From contig CBDUXT010000049.1 in assembly GCA_965371245.1 (NCBI GenBank), positions 1 to 43,743 of the forward strand: a stretch of DNA of 43,743 nucleotides. The letters run 5' to 3'. The stretch is from CBDUXT01 sp965371245 (GTDB taxonomy: Bacteria; Planctomycetota; Phycisphaerae; UBA1845). Below, in pieces: positions 8,179-17,788 of the stretch. How positions within the stretch are numbered: position 1 is the stretch's first letter; each line of letters opens with the position of its first letter. The position numbers and the translations under genes are program-made. The notes beneath the pieces are model-generated. The model searched no databases and had not been told where the DNA came from. It saw only the letters and a list, made by a program, of their open reading frames with translations.

Positions 8179-11100
8179 CTAGGGGATCTGGTCAGCCCGA
8201 GAAGCCAACGCCGCATCCCATGCGGCAAGGCGTTCATCCTGCGACGAACCCCGCGTGGGCCTGAGCTCCTTTGCCCGGGTCCCCGAAAGCAGCGCCTGAC
8301 GCAAAACGCCCGAGCCCTTATAGTCCTGGAGGGACGACCTCAGATCAGAAATACTGTTCCATGGCACTGGGTCTTCAACCTCGGCATTAGCGATGAGCGC
8401 GAGTCGGGAAATCCTCGCCTCCTCAAAGATAATGAGGTCACCAAGGCCTTCCGGCAGGAGATCATCAACAGCGATGACTATACCCAGCTCGGTTCCCCGC
8501 GTGCCGCGGAACTGGTCGGTGCTGGAATCGAGCGCTTCGGGTACCAGCTCCAGAACAGGCCGTAGCAACAGTGCCCCCAGATCCTGATCAGTTTGCCGTA
8601 GAGCCTGGATCAGTTCGTCGCGCGTGCAAAGCTTCGCAAGGAACGGCCCCTCGGCGACCGCCGCTGGCTCCAGCCCGACGCTCCAGGTGATGGCGTACAC
8701 AGAGTCGATCCCACAAAAATATTCAACGAACACAGTGGCCGAAACGCTTGGCTTAAGACCAGGGTTCCGCCCGCGCGGGTTGCGCAACGATTCGCGCATG
8801 GCGATCGAAAACGTAGCCAGATCCCCGACGGGGAGCACGGTTCTCCCCCGCCGCAGCGTCGCGGCATCGATGCCCTTGGCTAGCCAGATATCCTTGAGCA
8901 ATTGATAGGTATCGTCCTCAGGCGCGACCTCGTTCCGGTCCCCCACACGAGCCCACGCCGCGTCAAGGCTGGTTTCAGCCGTGATGCGATCTGGATAACG
9001 TTGAAGGAACTCCGCAAGCCCGCCCGCTAGCTTCGCAGGCGCCTTCAGAGCGTTGTTCAGTGCGCCGGCGCCCCCCCAATCAATCTCCGCTGCCGCCTGG
9101 CCCATTTTCAACCGAACCCCTATCGCAACCGACCCGCCCGCGGCGTCGGCCAGCGTCTGATCGAGCTTGTCGGGATCAAACCCGGCAGCGGAGTCGGCAA
9201 AGGCGGCGTGATTGGCTGCGATCGTCAGATTGGCCGGAAGGCTCATGGACTCGACCCTGGAATCTTGTGGGCTCCAGGCGGTGTTCGAAAGAACCGGTAC
9301 GGCGCCGGGCTGCATCACGTACTGAGGCGTGAAGAGCGCGTCGTTGGGGTCGGCGGGCAGGTTGCCCAAGAACTCCGTGAGCTCAACAGCCGCGCTGCCG
9401 GCGAGCGCGTCCTTTAGGCTCTGGGTCTCGGCCGGGCTGAGTGGGGCGGACGCCGTTCCATCGGACAACCTCGCGATCCTCTGGATGAGCGGCTCGTACC
9501 ACGGCCCCGGCGCGGTCTGAACGCTCGCAATGGCCTGGGCTGAGTCTCCGCTCAGGTCGATCGCCACTTCCACCGGTAGCTTAACCGCATCGTCCCAGGC
9601 GGACGTGACCTCCAGTTTCCAGGTACCGTTCGCCGGCGCCTGTAGCTCCTTGACCCCACCGTCACCTTTTGACACCGTCGCGAGCCAGTGGTCCGAACCC
9701 CGCTTGGCGATGGTGTTCCTGATCTCCTCTAGCACGGACAGTGTCGTCGGAAGTCGGCGGAGCAGAACCTCGCTTGGCGAATCGAGCTGGAACGCAAGGT
9801 TGCTCGGATCCCAGTTCAGCGTCAGGTCTCGCGGTCGCATCCAATCCGCCGGCGTGAGGCTGAGTTGCAAGGACTTGGTCGGCCAGCCCGTCGTAGCCGA
9901 GGTGTCGGCTAGCGCGCGTCCATCGGGGTTGACGTTGGCGTTGGCCTGCAGGGCCGAGCCATGTTGTTGAAGCGATGCCTGCTGAAGCGCGACGACTTTG
10001 GCGACCAGCGCATCGACAATCTGTGGTCGAAGGGTTTCGTCCTGTCCGGCGGCCAAGTGGACCTCGCCGCTCTCGGCCGCCAGCTCTGTCATGAACCGTG
10101 CAACAGGTTCAAGACCCTGACCCGTCACGATTGAAACCTGGAGTTCCACGGCGCTCGCCGTCCAGGCATTGCCGGCCGGGGCCATGGTCCACGTCGGCTG
10201 GGCCGGGGCTACGCTCACCTGCGCATCGCCTAGGTAGCCCGCAAGCTCTCCCGCAGCCTTGACCCATCCGGCAATGGGCAGGTCGTACGGGTCGCCGAGC
10301 AGCTTGTCCAGGGCGGCGACTCCGTCCTGAACCTGCTGTCGGTCAGCGTTCGTGAGTTGCCAATTACCTGGTGGTGTCGGCGGCGCCATCGTCAATTTGA
10401 GGTCAGGCCCAGCCAATCCCGGGATTTTGACGGTGGCCACGGCGGGAGCCGTGGGAGCGACCTGGGCGACCTCAACGAGTCGGTACTGGGTGATCATCCC
10501 GTCGATGAGATAGCTGGATCGTGCAAGGATCGCACTCAACTCGTCGCGAGCGACGGCAACACTGGGTGTTAGCGTAGTCCCCGTGTTCCCCGCGTTGGTA
10601 TTGTTGGCGCTCTCTCCGTTATCGATATTGCTTACGCTGTTGGCGTTGGTCGTATTGGCGGTGTTGGTGGCGAGACTGTCGCTGTTGGCGTTGACGTTCG
10701 GAACCGGCGTCGTGACCACGTCACTCTCTGGCCAATAGACCGCTCCGACGACGACCACCGCTCCCATCGCCGCGACCCCGCCCAGCGTAGCCGCACGCTT
10801 GCCGAACATCGGGGGCGCCGCTTCGGGCTGGCGTTCGATCAGTTCCTGCAGCGCGCTCTCGGCCGCTTCGGGCACGCCAAAGTCGAAGGACTCCACGTCC
10901 CACGGTGCCGCCACGACCAGCGGCTCGCTACGCCGCACCCGAAGCTCAAAGCGCACCTCCTCGACGGGGCGCTTGATGGCCTTCGTGAGCGAGACGAGCT
11001 TGATGCGCATCGCCGACTGTTTGACCCGCGCCGTCAGGCTCTGTGCCAACCCACCTCGCCCGGCCTCCTGCGTATCGACCAGAATCTTGCGGAGCGCCCC

Positions 11101-14100
11101 TTCGGCCGGCGCAAGATCGGCGTCGATCACGACCCGCCCCGCTTGGGGAAGCAGCACCGGGATCTGTTGAAGGGGCGGAGACTCCGCCTTGCCGCGCGGG
11201 TGGATCGTGAGGCGGCAGTCGAACGTCAGCGAGTCGGGGAACCGATCATCGGGCGGCACGACCGGCGCGGAAACGTCGAGTACGAGGACGGATTCATAGT
11301 GCCGCAGGAGGTCGGACCGCTCGAGGATGGCCGGCTTGATCAGCGACCGCGTGCCACCGACCGCGATGTCCACCGCCCGACGGGTGAAGTCGGCGGGGTC
11401 ACGGAACCTCCAGCTGAGTTCGACCGGATCCCAGACGAGTTCGACATCGACCTTCGCCTCCTTCACGTCGGGTCCGAGCAGAGAGATCGACACCGGCAGC
11501 CGAGCCGCCGGCTCGCTGGTTTTCATGTCGGCTTTGGCGTCGGGAAAAAACCCCGCTCGAAGCGGGGCCGCCACATCGACCCCCTGACGTTCCTTGACCA
11601 AGTCCAGGAATCGCTCGGATAACGCCGACTTGATTTCACCGTCGGCGAGGATCCGCGGGACGTTGCCCTCGAGCTTGATCTGAAGCTCCCGGCTGATGCC
11701 GTTTTCGGGAGGCGCGTCGTCGGCCGCACCCACGGCAACCAGAAGGCGACCGGTTCCGCCCGTTGGGGTGACGTCCGAGTTCCACTCCAACGGATCGATC
11801 CGGGTGTGTACGCTCTTGGGGTCGAGCAATCCGCGCAGAGCTGTGCGTACCACTTCGCGGACCAGCGCCTCCGCCGTCTCACGAAGGGCATCATTTCTCG
11901 CGCGCAGCTCTTCGACGCGCTGCTGTTGTAGTCGCTTTTGGTATTCCTTTCGTCGAGCCGCTACGTCCTTGCGAGTGCGCTTGGGAAGCAGGTCGGGCTC
12001 GATCGGGGGCGTATCCAACAGCTCCAACGCCCCCGACCAGTCCTTGGCCGTAGCGGCCTCGGCAACCAGGGACAGCCATGCCTCGATGGCGAGACGCTCA
12101 CGCTCCACGTCCTCCAGGTGTTTCTCCACCTGCTCGCGAAGCGGTGTCTCTCGCTCGATAAGGTCGGTCGGCCAGTGTTCCAGCGTCGGCTTTGAAACGA
12201 GCAGGCGGTTCGCCTCCGACCAGTCCCTGGCTTCCACGGACCGCTCGATGCTCTCGATCCATTCATGGGCACGAGCCAGTTCCGCCGCCTTGGATTTGAC
12301 GGATGTGATCCGGCGATCGACCTCGTCGAACTCCGCTCGCAATTGTGCCGGCCACTCGGAAACCTCGGGGCGTTCGGTCAGAAGACGCTCAAGCGCATCG
12401 AGGTCTTCGGCCTCAAGCGGCTCGGCGGCCTGCTTCAACCAGGCGCGGGTGACTTGGACATCCGAATACCGCTTCTGAAGCTCCTCGGTTTCCAGCATGA
12501 CGGCCTTGGGCCAGTGCGCGGTGGCCGGGCGGTCTCCGAGGAGGGCTTCAAGATCGTTCCACCGCTCTTTCTTCCACGCTGCGTTCGCCTCCTTGAACCA
12601 GGCATGCACCACTTCGTGATCGGCCGATAGTGCCTTGAGCTTGGTGGCGAGGGTCTCTCGTTTCTTCAACAGTGTTTCGCGGACACCGTCGCGTAGTCCT
12701 TGCACCGATGGCACCAAGTCGCCGTCCGTGGAGAGGGCTTCGACCTCTTCAAGCAGCCGATCAATCACGCCCGAAGCTGATTCCGGATCACTCTCGGGTG
12801 TCTCTGCAAGGGTCTCGTCGATTCTGGACAGTTTCTCGGATGCCTCGGTGCTGCCGCGGAACCTGGCGCCCAAGGCTTGGACCGCTGGGGCCATGTCGGG
12901 GGGCACCGGGGAGGACTCCAGCTCAGCTAGCGTGGTGCCGGCTTTTTGCCAGTGGTCACCAGAAAGCTGCTCGGTCGCCACCTCAAGAAGAGAATGGCAG
13001 TCTGCCTGGCGTAACAGCGCTTGTGCCTTCGCCGCGACGTCCTCGGGGACACCGTCGCTATCCGCCAATCCGGCGAGTGTGTTGCGAACCTCGTCCCAGC
13101 GTCCTTCCTTGGCGGCAACGGCCGCAGACTCGACGGCGCGGTTGAGCATCTCGGCGGCATCGACCGGTTTGACGTCAACTTCCGCGAAGGCCACAACGAT
13201 TTGAGGCGCCGTCGGGCGCTGCTGCGGGGCATTGGCGAGCATCCGTGCGACAAGGTCACACCAGACCTTCACCGCGGGACTCTCAGACTCGCGAAAATCC
13301 TTCCGGCGGGCGCCGTTGTAGAGCCAGAAGCCCATTTGGGCGGCCATGTCCACGGTGCGGTGCTCGCCCTCCCCGCCGATCAGGGGGTGTTGGTGCTCGG
13401 CGACGAGGTGGAGAAGAATGCCCGCGGCGATGACGTCGGACCCCGGCTCGAAACTGTCGAACGCCTGGCTGGCGTATTTCTCGGGCGCGATGAATCCGCA
13501 AAGACGATCATCACGCGTCTCCTCGTCAGGCGAGAGTACCTCCCAAACGCCGGTGCCGCGGAGCTCCTCCGGTCCGTCGATGACCGGGGCGACGGCCAAC
13601 TCGGTGTAGCTTGGCGCCCCCAACGCCGAGCAGACGGCGGGCGCGATGCCGAAGTCGGTTACCTTGTGGATACCCTCCGGTGTCTCAATCACCGTGCCCG
13701 CGCAGAACCCGCCGTGGATGGCTCGGCGCGGCCCGGAACGTTCATGGGCGGCTCGGAGCGCGTCGGCCAGAGCGATCGCGAGCCGAAGGATGTATGTTTC
13801 ATCCGCGAGTGGGGCATCGGGGTTGAAGAGGTCGGCGACGCAGAGCGGCTCGCCCGGCTCGTGCTCGATAAAGAAGGCGGTCTGGGTTTCCTGGAGCCCG
13901 CCGCTGAGTTGAAGGACATGGGGCGACGCCCCAAGTTGACACTGAAGTTCAACCGCGCCCGCCAGGGCCTCTCGAAGGCGCGCGCAATCGGCCTCCGGTA
14001 GGCCCGCAGGCTTGAGGATAACGCGTCGAAACACGTGGGGCATAAGCGTCGGCCTGTCCGTACGGCACAGGCGGTTTCCCGATGGTGGCGACCCGCCGCG

Positions 14101-14124
14101 TTGCACGCCGGCCGGCTCACTCAC
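8179..14124 (-). CDS. Giant transmembrane pseudokinase-like protein, T6SS-linked
   Basis: The frame runs 1981 residues from GTG 14124; a Met at residue 28 (ATG 14043, MPHVFRRVILK) is a plausible shorter start. Residues about 30-330 resemble a Ser/Thr kinase. DFG is kept (KVTDFGIAP), but the catalytic loop reads HGGFCAGTVI in place of the usual HGDxKPxN, losing the catalytic Asp and the Asn, and no Gly-rich loop is visible. It is therefore probably a pseudokinase. Residues about 330-740 hold roughly six helical repeats with a W...L..LL...P...WP rhythm (for example at about 507, 560, 619 and 680). Beta-type domains follow, then one membrane helix at about 1112 (TLGGVAAMGAVVVVGAVYW). After it come an Asn/Thr/Ser-rich linker and about 800 periplasmic residues. 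Kinases such as PpkA control T6SS activity post-translationally, and divergence from the T6SS operon supports a regulatory or sensor role. The substrate or ligand is unknown. Confidence 0.8.
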   Translation of the reverse strand: MSEPAGVQRGGSPPSGNRLCRTDRPTLMPHVFRRVILKPAGLPEADCARLREALAGAVELQCQLGASPHVLQLSGGLQETQTAFFIEHEPGEPLCVADLFNPDAPLADETYILRLAIALADALRAAHERSGPRRAIHGGFCAGTVIETPEGIHKVTDFGIAPAVCSALGAPSYTELAVAPVIDGPEELRGTGVWEVLSPDEETRDDRLCGFIAPEKYASQAFDSFEPGSDVIAAGILLHLVAEHQHPLIGGEGEHRTVDMAAQMGFWLYNGARRKDFRESESPAVKVWCDLVARMLANAPQQRPTAPQIVVAFAEVDVKPVDAAEMLNRAVESAAVAAKEGRWDEVRNTLAGLADSDGVPEDVAAKAQALLRQADCHSLLEVATEQLSGDHWQKAGTTLAELESSPVPPDMAPAVQALGARFRGSTEASEKLSRIDETLAETPESDPESASGVIDRLLEEVEALSTDGDLVPSVQGLRDGVRETLLKKRETLATKLKALSADHEVVHAWFKEANAAWKKERWNDLEALLGDRPATAHWPKAVMLETEELQKRYSDVQVTRAWLKQAAEPLEAEDLDALERLLTERPEVSEWPAQLRAEFDEVDRRITSVKSKAAELARAHEWIESIERSVEARDWSEANRLLVSKPTLEHWPTDLIERETPLREQVEKHLEDVERERLAIEAWLSLVAEAATAKDWSGALELLDTPPIEPDLLPKRTRKDVAARRKEYQKRLQQQRVEELRARNDALRETAEALVREVVRTALRGLLDPKSVHTRIDPLEWNSDVTPTGGTGRLLVAVGAADDAPPENGISRELQIKLEGNVPRILADGEIKSALSERFLDLVKERQGVDVAAPLRAGFFPDAKADMKTSEPAARLPVSISLLGPDVKEAKVDVELVWDPVELSWRFRDPADFTRRAVDIAVGGTRSLIKPAILERSDLLRHYESVLVLDVSAPVVPPDDRFPDSLTFDCRLTIHPRGKAESPPLQQIPVLLPQAGRVVIDADLAPAEGALRKILVDTQEAGRGGLAQSLTARVKQSAMRIKLVSLTKAIKRPVEEVRFELRVRRSEPLVVAAPWDVESFDFGVPEAAESALQELIERQPEAAPPMFGKRAATLGGVAAMGAVVVVGAVYWPESDVVTTPVPNVNANSDSLATNTANTTNANSVSNIDNGESANNTNAGNTGTTLTPSVAVARDELSAILARSSYLIDGMITQYRLVEVAQVAPTAPAVATVKIPGLAGPDLKLTMAPPTPPGNWQLTNADRQQVQDGVAALDKLLGDPYDLPIAGWVKAAGELAGYLGDAQVSVAPAQPTWTMAPAGNAWTASAVELQVSIVTGQGLEPVARFMTELAAESGEVHLAAGQDETLRPQIVDALVAKVVALQQASLQQHGSALQANANVNPDGRALADTSATTGWPTKSLQLSLTPADWMRPRDLTLNWDPSNLAFQLDSPSEVLLRRLPTTLSVLEEIRNTIAKRGSDHWLATVSKGDGGVKELQAPANGTWKLEVTSAWDDAVKLPVEVAIDLSGDSAQAIASVQTAPGPWYEPLIQRIARLSDGTASAPLSPAETQSLKDALAGSAAVELTEFLGNLPADPNDALFTPQYVMQPGAVPVLSNTAWSPQDSRVESMSLPANLTIAANHAAFADSAAGFDPDKLDQTLADAAGGSVAIGVRLKMGQAAAEIDWGGAGALNNALKAPAKLAGGLAEFLQRYPDRITAETSLDAAWARVGDRNEVAPEDDTYQLLKDIWLAKGIDAATLRRGRTVLPVGDLATFSIAMRESLRNPRGRNPGLKPSVSATVFVEYFCGIDSVYAITWSVGLEPAAVAEGPFLAKLCTRDELIQALRQTDQDLGALLLRPVLELVPEALDSSTDQFRGTRGTELGIVIAVDDLLPEGLGDLIIFEEARISRLALIANAEVEDPVPWNSISDLRSSLQDYKGSGVLRQALLSGTRAKELRPTRGSSQDERLAAWDAALASRADQIP

Positions 14125-14165
14125 GACAAGTACAAACCCTTGTCACCGGCACCGGACGAATGCAG

Positions 14166-14195
14166 TTTACAGCACCGTCCGATGTGTGATAGCAT
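14166..14195 (+). promoter_or_regulatory. Candidate sigma-70-type promoter for the T6SS operon
   Basis: In the 143-bp divergent region TTTACA (14166-14171, five of six matches to TTGACA) is followed after 18 bp by TAGCAT (14190-14195, four of six matches to TATAAT). It would transcribe rightward into the coiled-coil gene and the tss genes. This is judged from sequence only. Confidence 0.35.
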
Positions 14196-14267
14196 ACTCA
14201 TCGGTACACTCCTGGCGATCTGGGCACGCTGGACTTGCTGACATACTTGTAGGATCGAACCCTGTCG

Positions 14268-15458
14268 ATGGCCGTTGGAGAGAACCGGGGCACCGGTGAG
14301 ACATCGGACAAGGCCCCTGCCGCCCGTCTGGTGGGGGCGCTGCGCGAAGCGCTGGCCAGCGCCGGCGAGGTTGACCGGTACGACGTTCTGGCGACCCTTT
14401 TTCGGGAGCTGGCCAACGACGACGACATCCGGGGCAACGGGCGCGCGGGCCTCGACGACGAGCTAGCCGCGCTGTCCCAAAAGATCCGCCTCCTGACCGA
14501 AGAGAAGGCCGCGCTTCGGGACGGCCACGCGCGGCTCAAGGCCGACCTTGAGCGAAGCGTCACACAACTGGAGGCCGAACAAACCCGTGCGCACCAGCTC
14601 GATCAGGGCCACCAGGGCCAGAAGGTAAGGCTGGAAAAATTACAAATAGAGTACTCTTCCCTTGAGGCCCGCCTGGTCGCCAAGAACGAGGAAGTTCACG
14701 CCATCCAGCGCGAGCACGACGAAGTGTTGCTGCGTGCTCAACGGGCCGAGTTGGAGCGGGACGACTCCTCCAAGCTTGATCGCGCCCACACGGGAACCCA
14801 GGAAGCGACCAAAGAGATCAAACGCCTGCAGGCCGAGCTGGAGAGTATCCGGTCCGACAAAGACGCCGAGATTGCCAGACTGACCGACCAACTTGGGGAT
14901 GCCCGTAGCCAAGACACGCAGTCATCGGGCGTTGACGTCGGGACCCTGTGGAATCGCCTGGCCGCTGCAAGCCCGCCACTGGTGGACGCCACGGTCGTGC
15001 CGACGCAGCAGACGTTGGAACGAGCCGCCGACTGTATGGCGGCGCTGGTCCAGGCCGTCGATCACATCGAGAAGCTCATCCGACCGATTTTGACCCGCTG
15101 CACCAAGTACAATCCGCCCACGAAAGTGCCCTGGGAGGTATTCGCCCGAGGCGATCACACGCGCGACATCATCATGCGGACCCTCATGCCGGTCGGGGGC
15201 AAGCCGTTCGGTGTCGCCAAGATCCGGCTCCGAACGCTTTTCGAATGGACGGACAAGCTGATTCTTGCGGACGATATCACAATTGCGACGATCGAGTCGG
15301 AACTGCACACGTTCCTGTTTGGTCCGGCCGGCGCCGGTTCCGACCGGGACAAGACGATTAAGACCTTCATCAAGGAAAGCGGCGATTCCGCGTTTCACCA
15401 GCACATGCAGGAGCTGCGCGCTCGAAAGCTGGCAGAGCTTTTTGGCAGAGGGACGTAG
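14268..15458 (+). CDS. Coiled-coil protein of unknown function at the head of the T6SS operon
   Basis: This 396-residue protein starts at ATG 14268; AGGA is about 13 nt upstream, so initiation may be weak. Residues about 60-225 are almost uninterrupted heptad-type Leu/Ala/Glu/Arg/Gln sequence (for example LDDELAALSQKIRLLTEEKA), giving a long coiled coil. Residues about 235-396 form a compact, mixed domain with conserved-looking segments (CTKYNPPTKVPWEVFARGDH and FGVAKIRLRTLFEW). No signal peptide or membrane segment is seen, so it is probably cytoplasmic. It is not one of the thirteen core Tss proteins and I do not recognise a family. It is the first gene rightward of the divergent promoter, 32 bp before the TssJ-like gene, so it may be a regulator, scaffold or baseplate accessory of this T6SS. 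Confidence 0.8.
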   Translation: MAVGENRGTGETSDKAPAARLVGALREALASAGEVDRYDVLATLFRELANDDDIRGNGRAGLDDELAALSQKIRLLTEEKAALRDGHARLKADLERSVTQLEAEQTRAHQLDQGHQGQKVRLEKLQIEYSSLEARLVAKNEEVHAIQREHDEVLLRAQRAELERDDSSKLDRAHTGTQEATKEIKRLQAELESIRSDKDAEIARLTDQLGDARSQDTQSSGVDVGTLWNRLAAASPPLVDATVVPTQQTLERAADCMAALVQAVDHIEKLIRPILTRCTKYNPPTKVPWEVFARGDHTRDIIMRTLMPVGGKPFGVAKIRLRTLFEWTDKLILADDITIATIESELHTFLFGPAGAGSDRDKTIKTFIKESGDSAFHQHMQELRARKLAELFGRGT

Positions 15459-15490
15459 CCCCGCACGCCCTAGAACGGAAAGGTTGAAAC

Positions 15491-16147
15491 ATGCGTTCAA
15501 GACTGAATGGTTTGGCCATCACACGCTCCCCGGGGACCTGCGCCGCCCTTGGCGTGTTAATCGCGCTTAGCGCGGCGAGCTCAGGTTGTTCAACCCGAGC
15601 GGTTTCGATCACGCAAGCGAGCCTCATCAACAATGCCAACATCCGTGACGGTGAGCCGCTGGAGGTGACGGTGGTCTGTGTCCATCCCGACGACCTGGAG
15701 AATCCGGACAACCAGCTTCTTCAATCCGGATCGACCATCAACAGCAGAGTCTGGTATCAGCGGCGCCCCAGCCTCAGCGGGAGCCCTTCCGGGATCACCC
15801 CGTTTCAACTCATCCCGGACCGGATCTTTGTTTTCACGGACGATCAGCAAAGCGAGGTCTATGGAACCAAGCTTGGGGCGGCCCTTCGGGGCGCGGACCA
15901 TGACGGCAGATCGCTCCTCACCGGGAAGATATCCTCCCGCGATGGGTTCTGGCGGTCGGGTTCGGTGATCTATGTCTTCGCGGCGTTTTCCGGGCCTGAG
16001 GGCGTGCTTCCGGTGGCGCCGGCAACATTCGCCGGGCACCAAAAGGCGACAATCGATGTCGAGATTGGTCTGATCGAAAGCCAACTGACCAACCGGAACG
16101 CGAACTACGGACAGTTCATCAAGCGAGTGGCGCCGTCCCAACGCTAG
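15491..16147 (+). CDS. tssJ: TssJ-like outer-membrane lipoprotein of the T6SS
   Basis: ATG 15491 has AAAGG 7 nt upstream. The 218-residue product has a lipoprotein signal ending in SAASSGC, with Cys33 as the anchor. The mature part is beta-rich with no obvious catalytic motif; segments such as SVIYVFAAFSGPEG recall the strand after the conserved region in TssJ/VasD proteins. TssJ is the lipoprotein that binds the periplasmic end of TssM and anchors the membrane complex to the outer membrane. The call rests mainly on the lipobox, the length and the canonical position directly before tssK-tssL-tssM. Direct sequence similarity to proteobacterial TssJ is weak by eye, so a lineage-specific replacement is possible. 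Confidence 0.62.
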   Translation: MRSRLNGLAITRSPGTCAALGVLIALSAASSGCSTRAVSITQASLINNANIRDGEPLEVTVVCVHPDDLENPDNQLLQSGSTINSRVWYQRRPSLSGSPSGITPFQLIPDRIFVFTDDQQSEVYGTKLGAALRGADHDGRSLLTGKISSRDGFWRSGSVIYVFAAFSGPEGVLPVAPATFAGHQKATIDVEIGLIESQLTNRNANYGQFIKRVAPSQR

Positions 16148-16161
16148 GCGCCTCTGCCAAT

Positions 16162-16216
16162 CACGAGTGTGGCACGGGCTTCGGACCCGTGAAAACACCG
16201 GCAAGATGCCGGTGCC
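16162..16216 (+). repeat. Intergenic double-hairpin element, copy 1
   Basis: Two adjacent inverted repeats occur in the tssJ-tssK gap: CACGGGCTTCGGACCCGTG, then CACCGGCAAGATGCCGGTG. The gap also holds flanking GTGTGGCA. A second copy in the opposite orientation sits at 23551-23616. This looks like a dispersed REP-type palindromic element rather than a gene-specific terminator. Confidence 0.7.
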
Positions 16217-16369
16217 GAGCGAGTCCGGGATCAACGCTGAGCCGGAGCCGCCTTTGGGAGCCGCCCGGCCATCCACCGTATCCGTCGATGGGCGTAAACG
16301 TCCGCACGTTTGCAACGCGGCCACGACCGCGACTAGGGAAGAAAACCGCATGCGCGGAGAATTGAACCC

Positions 16370-17788
16370 ATGAAGTTTTGGACGGAGATCCATTGGTCGG
16401 AGGGAATGTTCCTTCGGCCGCATCATCTGCAGGCCGCGCAACGGCGCGCCGACACGATCGTCAACTCCGGCTTTGACGCGCTGCGCCCCTTCGGCTGGGG
16501 ATTCGTACACCTCAACATCGCCACCGAACCGCTGGAGAACTACACGCTTCGGCTCGATGAGTGCGGTGCGCGTTTCGCCGACGGCACGTGGGTGCAAGTG
16601 CCGGACAACACGGACGTTCCCCCTCTTGATTTCCAGGACGCGCTGGAGTCGGCCGACGGGCCGCTGGACATTTACTTCGGCATTCCTCGAATGCAAGAGG
16701 TGCGTGCCAATGCCGTGTCGCTTGAGCGCCCCGGGGCGGTGTCGGGAACACCTCGGTACGAACCCAGCGCCGTGGTGCGGCGAGATGAGAACACCGGCGA
16801 GAACCCACAGACGCTGTACGTTCGGCGCATACGCGCCCGACTGTTCGTGGCGGGCGCCGACATGACGGGATATGAAACGCTTCGTCTCGGGTCGGTTGTT
16901 CGGACGGATCGCCCGGGGGCGGTTCCGGAACTCGATGCGCTGGGGGCGGGACCGACTCTAAGCGTCCAGTGCCATGCGGGGCTGAGCCGGACCATCACGT
17001 CGCTCGCCGATCAACTCGAGGCCAAAGACGAGGTTCTCGCCAGAGAGGCGCGGGACCACGCGATGAACTTCTCGGACGGCGTGCCGTCGAACCTCGAGCA
17101 TCTCTTCAAGCTGCACGCCTTGAACGAGGTTCGCGCGCAGTTTCGCGCCCTGTTGCAGTGTCCGGTGCTGCACCCCTATGACGTCTACGTGCTGTTGTCG
17201 CGTTTGGTCGGGCATCTCTCGGTGTTCCACACAGACCTGGTGCCCGGTGCCCTTCCGGAGTACGAACACGACCGTCCGGGCGTTTCCATTTCCCGGCTCC
17301 GCGCGCGGATTGAGTTGCTTCTGGATGCCATGCGACCCATGAACTACGTCGAGCGGAAGTTCGCCCGCAAGCGGGACGCGCGTGGGCAGGAAGGACTCGA
17401 AGCGGAGTTGGACCGAAGCTGGATCGACGAGAACCTCGAGATGTTCGTGGGTCTCAGTTCGGCGGAACTGGACATCCAGGAAACGGAGCGATACGTGAAG
17501 AGTCGTCTCAACCTGAAGCTGGCGTCGCCGACACGGGCGCCGCGGATTGCCAACATGGCGGTCCAGGGCTTGCGGCTCGAGGTCAAATCGGTTCCGGCCG
17601 GTTCATTGCCGCGTCGGGCGGGGCTGCATTACTTCCGAATTGACAAGACGATCGGCGTGGATCGGACGGACTTCTGGCGCGAATGCGAGCAGGAGCACGG
17701 GATCCGCGTCAGCATTCAAGAGGGCCAGATGGCGGACTTTGAGAAGTTTCAGCCAACGCTCTACGTGATCCTGAAGAGCCGACCATGA
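16370..17788 (+). CDS. tssK: T6SS baseplate subunit TssK
   Basis: This 472-residue protein starts at ATG 16370 with GGAG 10 nt upstream. It opens with the family hallmark KFWTEIHWSEGMFLRPHHLQ. TssK is the trimeric adaptor that docks the baseplate (TssEFG-VgrG) onto the TssL/TssM membrane complex. The N-terminal shoulder domain, the helical middle (about 230-330, with LRARIELLLDAMRPMNYVER) and the C-terminal head ending in FEKFQPTLYVIL are all in order. Length is slightly above the common 440-450 residues. Its last codons overlap the tssL start by ATGA, indicating coupled translation. Confidence 0.97.
   Translation: MKFWTEIHWSEGMFLRPHHLQAAQRRADTIVNSGFDALRPFGWGFVHLNIATEPLENYTLRLDECGARFADGTWVQVPDNTDVPPLDFQDALESADGPLDIYFGIPRMQEVRANAVSLERPGAVSGTPRYEPSAVVRRDENTGENPQTLYVRRIRARLFVAGADMTGYETLRLGSVVRTDRPGAVPELDALGAGPTLSVQCHAGLSRTITSLADQLEAKDEVLAREARDHAMNFSDGVPSNLEHLFKLHALNEVRAQFRALLQCPVLHPYDVYVLLSRLVGHLSVFHTDLVPGALPEYEHDRPGVSISRLRARIELLLDAMRPMNYVERKFARKRDARGQEGLEAELDRSWIDENLEMFVGLSSAELDIQETERYVKSRLNLKLASPTRAPRIANMAVQGLRLEVKSVPAGSLPRRAGLHYFRIDKTIGVDRTDFWRECEQEHGIRVSIQEGQMADFEKFQPTLYVILKSRP

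Noticed and set aside
10570..10720. GTTGGCG-type microsatellite-like DNA
   Set aside because: It encodes the Asn/Thr/Ser-rich linker of the pseudokinase protein, in frame, so it is a coding low-complexity segment.
14221..14239. Sigma-54-like sequence GGCACG...TTGCT in the divergent region
   Set aside because: The two boxes are 2 bp too far apart: the GG-N-GC spacing is 12, not 10.
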